A DNA stretch of 64,000 nucleotides from assembly GCF_018613195.1 (NCBI RefSeq), contig NZ_JAGGQQ010000005.1:153593-217592 (forward strand), given 5' to 3'. The position numbers and the translations under genes were made by a program. Below are positions 57,026 through 64,000 of this stretch, one piece after another. The stretch comes from Bacillus sp. ISL-45 (GTDB lineage: Bacteria > Bacillota > Bacilli > Bacillales > Cytobacillaceae). Each line of letters opens with the position of its first letter. The stretch's first letter is position 1. The notes beneath the pieces are model-generated. The model was not told the origin of the DNA. It made no database searches and saw only the letters and a program-made list of their open reading frames with translations.

Positions 57026-58177
57026 ATGTCAGACGAGAAAAATATAAAAGATTCGAAAACAGATAAAAAGCAATTGATTGCTGAAAAGCTGGTTGAACAG
57101 CAGAAGGAAGCGAGAATCGTTAGGAAGATTGTCTTCATCACCTCGATCGTGGGGATTCTGCTCATTGGGGCAATTGGCGGGGGCGGCTATTATTATATCA
57201 AGGAAGCCCTGAAACCAGTGGATGAGAGCAGCAAGAAAACAGTGGACGTCAATATACCGATAGGCTCCTCAACAACCGGAATCGGACAAATTCTCGAGGA
57301 TGAAGGGATCATCAGGGATGCCAGAGTCTTTAAATATTATGTGAAGTTTAAAAACGAAGCCGGCTTTATGGCGGGCGATTATAAAATGAAGCCTTCCATG
57401 ACGCTTCCTGAAATCATCACAAGCTTGAAAACCGGGAAGGTCATGCAAGAAGTTGTCATGAAAATAACGATTCCCGAGGGTAAGCAATTAAAGCAGATTG
57501 CTGGGATTATTGCCGAAAAGACACAGCAGGACGAGGAAGAGATTTTCAAACAGCTGAACGATAAAGAATTCATCAATAAGATGATGGGCAAATACCCTGA
57601 TGTTCTCACAGAGGAAATCCTGAAAGATAATGTCAAGTATCCGCTTGAAGGCTATCTTTTCCCGGCAACTTATCCTTTTTATTCAGAAAAGCCGACAGTC
57701 GAGGAAATAGTAACTGTCATGCTTACAAAGACGAAGGAAGTGCTCGGTGAATTCAAGGGGCATATGGAAGAAAAAGAACTGACTACACATGAATTGATGA
57801 CGATGGCATCGCTCATCGAAGAGGAAGCTACTGAGAAAGTAGACCGCGATAAAATCGCCAGCGTGTTCTACAACCGCCTTGAAGATGGAATGATGCTGCA
57901 GACAGACCCAACTGTTCTCTATGCGCATGGAGAACATAAAGACAGGGTGTTTTACAAGGATCTTGAAATCGATGATCCATATAATACCTATAAAATTCAG
58001 GGTCTGCCACCGGGTCCAATCGCCAATCCGGGGCTAATGTCAATCGAAGCTGCGCTTGCACCTGCTGACACAGATGATATGTATTTCCTTGCCACCTCTA
58101 CAGGGGAAGTGCTCTTCTCTAAAACGCTCGCAGAGCATAACCGCAAAGTGAATGAACATATCACAAACAAGAAATAA
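57026..58177 (+). CDS. mltG: Endolytic transglycosylase MltG
   Basis: Membrane-anchored enzyme (383 residues; YceG/YrrL) that cleaves nascent peptidoglycan strands, ending glycan synthesis. One N-terminal span (about 38-58, IVFITSIVGILLIGAIGGGGYYY), a LysM-like subdomain, then the YceG catalytic domain with the catalytic Glu in MASLIEEEATEKVDRDKIASVFYNR pattern (family ASIIEKE) and GLPPGPIANPG. ATG at 57026 with GGAGGGGGA. Confidence 0.94.
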   Translation: MSDEKNIKDSKTDKKQLIAEKLVEQQKEARIVRKIVFITSIVGILLIGAIGGGGYYYIKEALKPVDESSKKTVDVNIPIGSSTTGIGQILEDEGIIRDARVFKYYVKFKNEAGFMAGDYKMKPSMTLPEIITSLKTGKVMQEVVMKITIPEGKQLKQIAGIIAEKTQQDEEEIFKQLNDKEFINKMMGKYPDVLTEEILKDNVKYPLEGYLFPATYPFYSEKPTVEEIVTVMLTKTKEVLGEFKGHMEEKELTTHELMTMASLIEEEATEKVDRDKIASVFYNRLEDGMMLQTDPTVLYAHGEHKDRVFYKDLEIDDPYNTYKIQGLPPGPIANPGLMSIEAALAPADTDDMYFLATSTGEVLFSKTLAEHNRKVNEHITNKK

Positions 58178-58187
58178 CTGTAAATTT

Positions 58188-58225
58188 AAGGGAAATGCAG
58201 AAAGGTTAGCATTTCCCTTCTTATT
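58188..58225 (+). terminator. Terminator-like hairpin after mltG
   Basis: AAGGGAAATGC / GCATTTCCCTT, perfect 11-bp stem, 10-nt loop, followed by CTTATTG only. Confidence 0.65.
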
Positions 58226-58240
58226 GTGATAAAATAATAC

Positions 58241-58407
58241 AAGTGTTTTTTTGTAGTAATATTACTGTCCAGTGTGGGCTCTCGATGGGAGCTCAGATTC
58301 ATTTGATAGCGTGTATTGCAGAAGTAGGAGTTGTGGCTTTTAGCTTATGAACCTGTAGGCAGCATTGCCTGAAGGTGTTCCTCTTAACCTGTGAACGCTA
58401 TTTTTTT
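58241..58407 (+). ncRNA. Candidate structured RNA ahead of trmR
   Basis: A hairpin GGGCTC / GAGCTC (near 58276-58293) is followed by a multi-helix block closed by ATAGCGT / ACGCTAT (58306-58312 with 58395-58401) and ending in seven T (58401-58407), a terminator-like finish. Inside, ACCT-gt-AGGCA pairs with TGCCT-ga-AGGT around a GCAT tetraloop. A possible extended -10, TGATAAAAT (58227-58235), lies upstream. I do not recognise a known family. It could be a small RNA or an attenuator for trmR. Confidence 0.5.
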
Positions 58408-58477
58408 CATGTTCGGATAGTCATTTAAAAATATCTACTCTTGCTGAGATTCAGCTTTTGAATAGAGGTGAAGCAGC

Positions 58478-59116
58478 TTGCTTAGTCAAGAGCTGCAAAG
58501 TTATATAGATACTTTAATACAGCCCAGGAATGGCCTCCTGTTAGAGATGGAGGAATATGCAGATCAAAATGGTGTCCCGATTATGGAGCCGGCAGGTATT
58601 GAAACCATGCTGCAGCTCTTAAGAATACAGCAGCCGAAAGCGATTCTGGAGGTAGGAACGGCAATTGGCTATTCCGCACTAAGGATGTCGTTCGCCCTGC
58701 CGCAAACAAAGATCGTTACTTTGGAACGTGATGAGGAACGGTTTAAGCTTGCTGTTGATTATATTAAGAGGGCAGACAGGCAGCAGCAGATCATCCAAAT
58801 CAGTGGAGATGCGCTTGAGCTGGTTGAGGAAGTTGCCGGCTATGCTCCGTTTGATGCCATTTTTATTGATGCGGCCAAAGGGCAGTATAAGCGCTTTTTC
58901 GAAATGTACTCCGGGTATTTGAAACCAGGAGGAATGATCATTACGGATAACGTCCTTTTTAAAGGGCTTGTATATAATCAGGAAGCCGATAGCAGAAGAC
59001 TTCGCAGCCTGGTAAAAAAAATAGATGAATTCAATCGCTGGCTTGCTGCCAATCAGGAGTATGATACTGTCATCCTTCCGATTGGCGATGGTATAGCGAT
59101 TAGTAAGAAGAGGTGA
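58478..59116 (+). CDS. trmR: tRNA 5-hydroxyuridine methyltransferase TrmR
   Basis: SAM-dependent O-methyltransferase (212 residues; YrrM) of the caffeoyl-CoA methyltransferase fold. In B. subtilis it methylates ho5U34 to mo5U34 in tRNA. SAM motif EVGTAIGYSALRMSF, then FDAIFIDAAKGQYKRFFEMY with the metal-binding Asp, and ITDNVLFKG. TTG start at 58478 with AGAGGTGAAG. Its TGA overlaps the ribosome-binding site of trhP1; the three tRNA-hydroxylation genes run together. Confidence 0.92.
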   Translation: MLSQELQSYIDTLIQPRNGLLLEMEEYADQNGVPIMEPAGIETMLQLLRIQQPKAILEVGTAIGYSALRMSFALPQTKIVTLERDEERFKLAVDYIKRADRQQQIIQISGDALELVEEVAGYAPFDAIFIDAAKGQYKRFFEMYSGYLKPGGMIITDNVLFKGLVYNQEADSRRLRSLVKKIDEFNRWLAANQEYDTVILPIGDGIAISKKR

Positions 59117-59121
59117 ACGGA

Positions 59122-60051
59122 ATGAATAAACCTGAATTATTGGTAACTCCAAAGAGCGTTGAGGATATTATTCCACTCGCAGAGGCAGGAGCAGATGCTT
59201 TCTTGATTGGTGAACAGAAATTCGGCCTGCGCTTAGCTGGCGAGTTTAACCGTGAAGATGTAAAGCAGGCGATCGAACAGGCTCATTCAAAAGGCAAGAA
59301 AGTGTATGTCGCTATGAATGCGTTATTTCATAATGAAAAAGTGGACTTGCTTGGTGATTACCTGACTTTCCTTAAGGATGTCAATGCGGACGGAGTCACA
59401 TTCGGCGACCCTGCTGTTTTGATGGCCGCAAAGGAATATGCTCCGGAAATGAAGCTTCATTGGAGCACGGAAATAACAGGCACGAACTGGTATACTTGCA
59501 ACTATTGGGGCAGAAAGGGTGCTAAACGCGCCGTTCTTGCAAGGGAAATCAATATGGACGCGATTGTTGAAATCAAGGAAAATGCCGAGGTTGAAATTGA
59601 GGTACAGGTTCACGGAATGATGAATATGTTCCAGTCAAAACGCTCGTTGCTCGGACATTACTTTGAATATCAAGGCAAAGCGCTGGAAGTTGAAAACCGA
59701 AAACAGGAACGCAATATGTTTCTTCACGATAAAGAGCGCGAGAATAAGTACCCTATTTTCGAAGATGAAAATGGCACACATATTATGAGTCCTAATGATA
59801 TTTGCATTATTGATGAACTGACGGAGCTTGTGGAAGCCGGGATCGATTCTTTTAAAATTGACGGCATCCTGAAGAGCCCTGAATATATTCTTGAAGTAAC
59901 GAAGCTTTACCGTAAAGCCATTGATTTGGCTGTTGAGGATCAAGATCAATATGATGAAGAAAAAGACGGGTTGCTTGATGAGGCGGAAGCACTGCAGCCG
60001 CCAAACCGGCCGCTGGATACAGGATTCTTTTTCAAAGAGACGGTTTATTAA
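59122..60051 (+). CDS. trhP1: tRNA hydroxylation protein TrhP1 (U32 family)
   Basis: U32-peptidase-family protein (309 residues; YrrN), partner of TrhP2 in prephenate-dependent hydroxylation of U34 in tRNA. TIM-barrel-like N-terminus ELLVTPKSVEDIIPLAEAGADAF pattern. Where TrhP2 has the Cys-rich U32 signature, this protein has VHGMMNMFQSKRSLLGHY with no Cys, so it probably lacks the Fe-S cluster. AGAAGAGGTGA supports the ATG at 59122. Confidence 0.88.
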   Translation: MNKPELLVTPKSVEDIIPLAEAGADAFLIGEQKFGLRLAGEFNREDVKQAIEQAHSKGKKVYVAMNALFHNEKVDLLGDYLTFLKDVNADGVTFGDPAVLMAAKEYAPEMKLHWSTEITGTNWYTCNYWGRKGAKRAVLAREINMDAIVEIKENAEVEIEVQVHGMMNMFQSKRSLLGHYFEYQGKALEVENRKQERNMFLHDKERENKYPIFEDENGTHIMSPNDICIIDELTELVEAGIDSFKIDGILKSPEYILEVTKLYRKAIDLAVEDQDQYDEEKDGLLDEAEALQPPNRPLDTGFFFKETVY

Positions 60052-60075
60052 CAGAGAGAACAATAAGGAGGTTGC

Positions 60076-61347
60076 ATGATGACAGCAGTAGCAGATAAAA
60101 TCTCACAGATTGTTGACGGAAAACGCGTGATTGTCAAAAAACCAGAACTGCTTGCGCCAGCCGGAAATCTTGAGAAACTTAAGATTGCCGTCCAATATGG
60201 TGCAGATGCCGTCTTTATTGGCGGACAGGAATATGGCTTGCGCTCGAACGCAGACAATTTTACTTTTGAGGAAATGAAGGAAGGCGTGGAGTTCGCCAAG
60301 AAATACGGAGCAAAAATCTATGTTACAACAAACATCTTTGCACATAACGAAAACATCGATGGGCTTGAGGACTACCTTTTAGGCTTAAAGGGAGCCGGCG
60401 TGCACGGCATCATCGTTGCTGATCCATTAATCATCGAAACTTGCCGCAGGGTTGCACCTGAAATCGAGGTCCACCTGAGCACACAGCAATCCCTTTCAAA
60501 CTGGAAGGCTGTCCAGTTCTGGAAGGAAGAAGGTCTGGAGCGAGTTGTTCTTGCGCGTGAAACAAGTGCTGATGAAATCAAGGAAATGAAGGAAAAGGTA
60601 GATATCGAAATCGAAACCTTCATCCACGGTGCAATGTGTATTGCTTACTCAGGCCGTTGTACATTGAGCAACCACATGACGGCACGCGATTCGAATCGCG
60701 GAGGCTGCTGCCAGTCCTGCCGCTGGGATTATGATTTGTATACACTTGAAGGAAATGAAGAGAACGCTTTGTTTGCAGAAGGCGACTCACCTTTCGCGAT
60801 GAGCCCTAAGGACCTTAAGTTGATTGAATCAATTCCGCGCATGATCGAGCTTGGCATCGACAGCCTTAAAATCGAAGGCCGCATGAAGTCGATCCACTAC
60901 ATTGCAACGGTAGTCAGTGTATACCGCAAAGTGATTGATGCATATTGCGCGGATCCTGAGAACTTCGTTATCAAGCAGGAATGGCTTGAGGAATTGGATA
61001 AATGTGCAAACCGTGAGACAGCAACTGCCTTCTTTGAAGGAGTTCCAGGGTATAAAGAGCAAATGTTTGGAAACCATAGCAAAAAGACAACTTTTGATTT
61101 TGCCGGCCTAGTGCTTGATTACGATGCTGAGACACAAATGGTGACACTTCAGCAAAGGAACTACTTCAAGCCTGGCGACGAGGTTGAATTCTTTGGGCCT
61201 GAAATCGAGAACTTCACTCATGTTGTCGAGAAGATTTGGGATGAAGATGGCAATGAACTGGATGTTGCCCGCCATCCGCTGCAAATCGTCAAGTTCAAGA
61301 TGGACAAGCCTGTCTACCCAAATAACATGATGCGGAAGGAGAAGTAA
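60076..61347 (+). CDS. trhP2: tRNA hydroxylation protein TrhP2 (U32 family)
   Basis: U32-family protein (423 residues; YrrO). [19 protein letters not shown] is the typical start; the signature [19 protein letters not shown] with [12 protein letters not shown] supplies cysteines for a probable Fe-S cluster. C-terminal U32 domain about 330-415. Acts with TrhP1 before TrmR methylation. ATG at 60076 with AGGAGG. Its stop is 4 bp before udk. Confidence 0.92.
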   Translation: MMTAVADKISQIVDGKRVIVKKPELLAPAGNLEKLKIAVQYGADAVFIGGQEYGLRSNADNFTFEEMKEGVEFAKKYGAKIYVTTNIFAHNENIDGLEDYLLGLKGAGVHGIIVADPLIIETCRRVAPEIEVHLSTQQSLSNWKAVQFWKEEGLERVVLARETSADEIKEMKEKVDIEIETFIHGAMCIAYSGRCTLSNHMTARDSNRGGCCQSCRWDYDLYTLEGNEENALFAEGDSPFAMSPKDLKLIESIPRMIELGIDSLKIEGRMKSIHYIATVVSVYRKVIDAYCADPENFVIKQEWLEELDKCANRETATAFFEGVPGYKEQMFGNHSKKTTFDFAGLVLDYDAETQMVTLQQRNYFKPGDEVEFFGPEIENFTHVVEKIWDEDGNELDVARHPLQIVKFKMDKPVYPNNMMRKEK

Positions 61348-61351
61348 ATCA

Positions 61352-61987
61352 ATGGACCGCAAACCTGTTGTAATTGGTGTAGCCGGCGGCTCCGGCTCAG
61401 GAAAGACTAGTGTAACAAAAGCAATATATGATAGCTTTAAGAGTCAATCAATCCTGATGATTGAACAAGACTACTATTACAAGGACCAAAGCCATCTGCC
61501 AATGGAAGAGCGTTTAAAAACAAATTATGACCATCCGCTGGCATTTGACAATGATCTGTTGATCGAGCATATCCAAAAGCTGCTCCGCCACGAGGCGATT
61601 GAGAAGCCGGTTTATGATTATGCCGTCCATACTCGATCAAGCGAAGTTGTCCATGTTGAACCGAAGGATGTTATCATCCTTGAAGGAATCCTGATCCTTG
61701 AGGACGAAAGATTGCGCGATCTGATGGATATCAAGCTTTATGTCGATACAGATGCCGATCTGCGGATCATCCGCAGGCTGCTTCGAGACATCAAGGAGCG
61801 CGGCCGTTCAATGGACTCGGTCATCGAACAGTATGTGACTGTGGTTAGGCCGATGCACAACCAGTTCATCGAACCGACGAAGCGTTACGCAGATGTGATC
61901 ATTCCGGAAGGCGGCCACAACCATGTTGCGATCGACCTGATGGTAACAAAAATTCAAACAATTCTTGAACAAAAATCATTTTTATGA
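61352..61987 (+). CDS. udk: Uridine kinase
   Basis: Pyrimidine salvage: phosphorylates uridine and cytidine. P-loop [18 protein letters not shown] at the N-terminus, [23 protein letters not shown] and [14 protein letters not shown] are family motifs. 211 residues. GGAGAAG precedes the ATG at 61352. Last gene of the trmR-trhP1-trhP2-udk run. Confidence 0.97.
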   Translation: MDRKPVVIGVAGGSGSGKTSVTKAIYDSFKSQSILMIEQDYYYKDQSHLPMEERLKTNYDHPLAFDNDLLIEHIQKLLRHEAIEKPVYDYAVHTRSSEVVHVEPKDVIILEGILILEDERLRDLMDIKLYVDTDADLRIIRRLLRDIKERGRSMDSVIEQYVTVVRPMHNQFIEPTKRYADVIIPEGGHNHVAIDLMVTKIQTILEQKSFL

Positions 61988-62013
61988 CACAATAGCATAG
62001 ATAATGTGGACAT

Positions 62014-62044
62014 GGAAGTACTTGAATAAAGTGCTTCCTTTTGT
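62014..62044 (+). terminator. Weak terminator after udk
   Basis: GGAAGTACTT / AAGTGCTTCC, one G-T pair, followed by TTTTGTCC. Confidence 0.6.
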
Positions 62045-62194
62045 CCAATGAGAAATAAATGGCCTGAAATGGCTCTATTTAAATCGCGCGCCCTGCCCAA
62101 GGACGCGCTCCTGTATATTTTTCAGGATACATAATATAATATTACACAATCTATTTTATTGGGGATTTGTGAAGACTAGAAGGAGTGAAGTATT

Positions 62195-62671
62195 TTGGCT
62201 ACAGAAAAAGTGTTTCCTATGACACAGGCAGGAAAAGAAAAGCTGGAACAAGAATTGGAACAATTAAAGACTGTTAAACGAAAAGAAGTTGTTGAGAGAA
62301 TCAAGATCGCTCGCAGCTTTGGCGATCTTTCAGAGAACTCTGAGTACGATTCCGCAAAAGAGGAACAAGCCTTTGTAGAAGGACGTATCACGACTCTTGA
62401 AAATATGATCCGCAATGCAAAAATCATCCAGGAAAATGAAGTGAGCACAGATGCAGTCAGCCTTGGCCGTACAGTGACTTTCGTCGAGCTTCCTGATGGC
62501 GATGAAGAATCTTATACAATAGTAGGAAGCGCTGAAGCTGACCCGTTTGAGGGCAAAATCTCGAACGACTCTCCGATTGCGAAAAGCCTGATGGGCAAAA
62601 AAGTAGGGGACGAAGTGACTGTCCAGACTCCTGGCGGTGAAATGAACGTTCGCATCACGACAATAAAGTAA
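62195..62671 (+). CDS. greA: Transcription elongation factor GreA
   Basis: Rescues backtracked RNA polymerase by stimulating transcript cleavage. N-terminal coiled coil (about 1-75) with the acidic tip [17 protein letters not shown], then the C-terminal FKBP-like domain ([23 protein letters not shown] pattern). 158 residues. TTG start at 62195 with AGAAGGAG. Confidence 0.97.
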   Translation: MATEKVFPMTQAGKEKLEQELEQLKTVKRKEVVERIKIARSFGDLSENSEYDSAKEEQAFVEGRITTLENMIRNAKIIQENEVSTDAVSLGRTVTFVELPDGDEESYTIVGSAEADPFEGKISNDSPIAKSLMGKKVGDEVTVQTPGGEMNVRITTIK

Positions 62672-62694
62672 ATACCATATGTTTGAAACCTCGG

Positions 62695-62727
62695 CACCTC
62701 GTCAACACTTTTGACGAGGTGTTTTTT
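62695..62727 (+). terminator. Terminator after greA, overlapping the next gene's RBS
   Basis: CACCTCGTCAA (62695-62705) pairs perfectly with TTGACGAGGTG (62711-62721), 11 bp with a 5-nt loop, then six T (62722-62727). The next start codon follows at 62728, and GAGGTG in the right arm is its Shine-Dalgarno. Confidence 0.85.
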
Positions 62728-64000
62728 ATGCGAAAAAAAAGAATGGTGGCATGGATTTCCATTTGTATAGCTGCCTTTTGTCTGCTGATTTTAAGGCTGG
62801 CCCAGCTGCAGTTATTTGAAACGGAATCCTTTTCCAGGCATGAAATTAATCTTATAGAAGCAAGCGTCAAGCAAAGGTCGCAGGAAATGGTCGTAGATAA
62901 TGGGAGAGGAAACTTCCTCGACCGCTCAGGGGCCCCTTTATCCTATGAAACTTCGTCCGTTCTCGTCCTGTTCCCCTTTTTAAAGAAGATGGACTGGGAA
63001 GCTGACAAGGTTGCGCGTACTCTAGGCATATCTGTATACTCATTGAAAAAAGCAGTGGAAAAGTCCAAGGAACCATTTGCTTTTGGCGATCCGGACCCGG
63101 TGATTTTGACAAAGAGTCAGATGGAAATTATTAATGAGCTGGAAATCCCGGGAGTTTTTGCCGTTGAGCGGAAGTATCCAATGGAGAAAGTGCCGGCTGC
63201 CCAGCTTCTGGGTATCATAGGCGAGAATGAAGCACTTCTAAAATCAAGGTATGGCGAGAAAGATTTCCTGCCAAGAACCTTGATTGGTCTCTCCGGATTG
63301 GAAAAGAGCTTTGACGAGTTCCTTGTTGCTGAAGGGAAATCAAAGCTGGTTTATCATGTCGACGGAGAAGGAGCGCCACTATTCGGGATTAATGTAAAAT
63401 ACATTGACCCAGCAAATCCTTTTTATCCAATTAACCTCCAGACTTCAATAGACAAAGACCTGCAATTGCTTTTAGAGGACAAAGTTGATTTGCACAACAT
63501 CAACAGAGGCGGTGTGGTGCTTCTCGATATTGAAACAAACAGTATACTGGCAATGGTGTCAAGGCCTGTCATAAATCAGGGAAAACCCTTCGATGATGAA
63601 GGAATAGAAAATATGATGGTCAAGCAGCATATACCCGGTTCCATCTTTAAAACGGTTGTTGCGGCGGCAGCGATCGATCAGGGACTTGATGATCCAGCCA
63701 GGAAATTTGATTGCAGCAAAACAATCAGCGGTGCACCAGATTTGAAATATGACTATGGAATGCTCAATTTCACTGATAGCTTTGCAGTAAGCTGCAACAG
63801 GGCTTTTGGAGAAGTGGCCAGGGAGCTTCAGGAGCAGGACCCCAATATGCTCGAAAAATACGCAGAGAAGCTGTCAATCACTGGCGGTACAGGATGGAAG
63901 GGTGATATTTTCAATCTTGAAGATTTCAGCCAGCTTCAGGACGAGGAAAAGGGAAGGGTCTTTTTATCTGATGAAGCACGGAAAGATAAAAATTTTGCAG
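62728..64000 (+). CDS. Class B penicillin-binding protein (PbpI/YrrR-like), 3' end outside window
   Basis: Peptidoglycan D,D-transpeptidase; 424 codons are visible and the frame is open to the window end. N-terminal anchor about 6-26 (MVAWISICIAAFCLLILRLA). PBP dimerisation-type domain follows (VVDNGRGNFLDRSG, about 53 on). The active site begins with the SxxK motif PGSIFKTVV (Ser305, Lys308) and the SxN motif SCN (355-357); KTG lies beyond the window. ATG at 62728 uses GAGGTG from the terminator arm. In B. subtilis yrrR (pbpI) has this place after greA. Confidence 0.88.
   Translation, partial: MRKKRMVAWISICIAAFCLLILRLAQLQLFETESFSRHEINLIEASVKQRSQEMVVDNGRGNFLDRSGAPLSYETSSVLVLFPFLKKMDWEADKVARTLGISVYSLKKAVEKSKEPFAFGDPDPVILTKSQMEIINELEIPGVFAVERKYPMEKVPAAQLLGIIGENEALLKSRYGEKDFLPRTLIGLSGLEKSFDEFLVAEGKSKLVYHVDGEGAPLFGINVKYIDPANPFYPINLQTSIDKDLQLLLEDKVDLHNINRGGVVLLDIETNSILAMVSRPVINQGKPFDDEGIENMMVKQHIPGSIFKTVVAAAAIDQGLDDPARKFDCSKTISGAPDLKYDYGMLNFTDSFAVSCNRAFGEVARELQEQDPNMLEKYAEKLSITGGTGWKGDIFNLEDFSQLQDEEKGRVFLSDEARKDKNFA

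Noticed and set aside
61988-62194. Riboswitch before greA
   Set aside because: Only a weak udk terminator and a GCGCG/CGCGC pairing near 62086-62108 were seen; nothing resembling a known aptamer.

Overview
The window is a 64-kb piece of a spore-forming Bacillaceae chromosome, about 43% G+C by eye. Gene order matches, gene for gene, the B. subtilis region that runs from rplU to greA and the yrrR penicillin-binding protein (synteny recalled from memory). Sporulation genes (spo0B, safA, coxA-like, bofC, spoVB), strong AGGAGG ribosome-binding sites, frequent TTG starts, two T-box leaders and 6S RNA all fit. It is not B. subtilis: an RNase E/G gene lies before rplU, a CotS-type gene sits between safA and coxA, a cation-diffusion-facilitator gene sits between secDF and the LapA-domain gene, and no glnQHMP genes lie before the AI-2E-family gene. 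A Mesobacillus, Neobacillus or Cytobacillus-like genus is my guess.

Layout. 1-5.9 kb: end of rng, L21 leader, rplU-prp-rpmA, spo0B-obg, pheB-pheA. 5.9-11.6 kb: NAD synthesis, with niaR and nifS on the minus strand divergent from nadB-nadC-nadA across a shared control region. 11.7-16.4 kb: spore genes safA, a cotS-like gene, coxA and bofC. 16.5-22.5 kb: ruvA-ruvB, a DUF2905 gene, queA-tgt-yajC and two membrane proteins. 22.5-31.9 kb: spoVB (minus), comN, secDF, CDF transporter, LapA-domain gene, recJ-apt. 32.3-37 kb: relA-dtd and a five-SH3 amidase (minus). 37.2-41.2 kb: a small helix-turn-helix-like gene, T-box-hisS-aspS, 6S RNA. 41.5-51.1 kb: tcdA, rarA (minus), cymR-iscS-mnmA, TPR gene, recD2, a PRC-barrel gene and two very small genes. 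51.5-64 kb: AI-2E-family gene, T-box-alaS-yrzL-ruvX-yrzB, mltG, trmR-trhP1-trhP2-udk, greA and the start of a class B penicillin-binding protein.

How the genes work together. Several sets are coherent. Prp trims the N-terminal extension that is visible on L27. NifS supplies sulfur for the NadA Fe-S cluster, while NiaR probably represses both divergent units from one palindrome. CymR-IscS-MnmA link cysteine control to tRNA 2-thiolation. TrhP1, TrhP2 and TrmR make the wobble-uridine hydroxylation and methylation. QueA-Tgt make queuosine. SafA, the CotS-like protein and CoxA belong to the spore envelope.

The least explained signals are between genes. (1) Five local repeat arrays of different sequence share a 52-53 bp period and one inverted repeat per unit. 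(2) Two full copies and one short relative of a roughly 160-bp element with terminal inverted repeats lie near bofC, recD2 and relA. (3) A structured, terminator-ended RNA candidate lies before trmR. (4) The hisS-aspS T-box reads as an Asn (AAC) specifier rather than His. (5) Two genes have ribosome-binding sites buried in hairpins. No prophage, insertion sequence with a transposase, CRISPR array or toxin-antitoxin module was seen; most of the window is conserved core chromosome.
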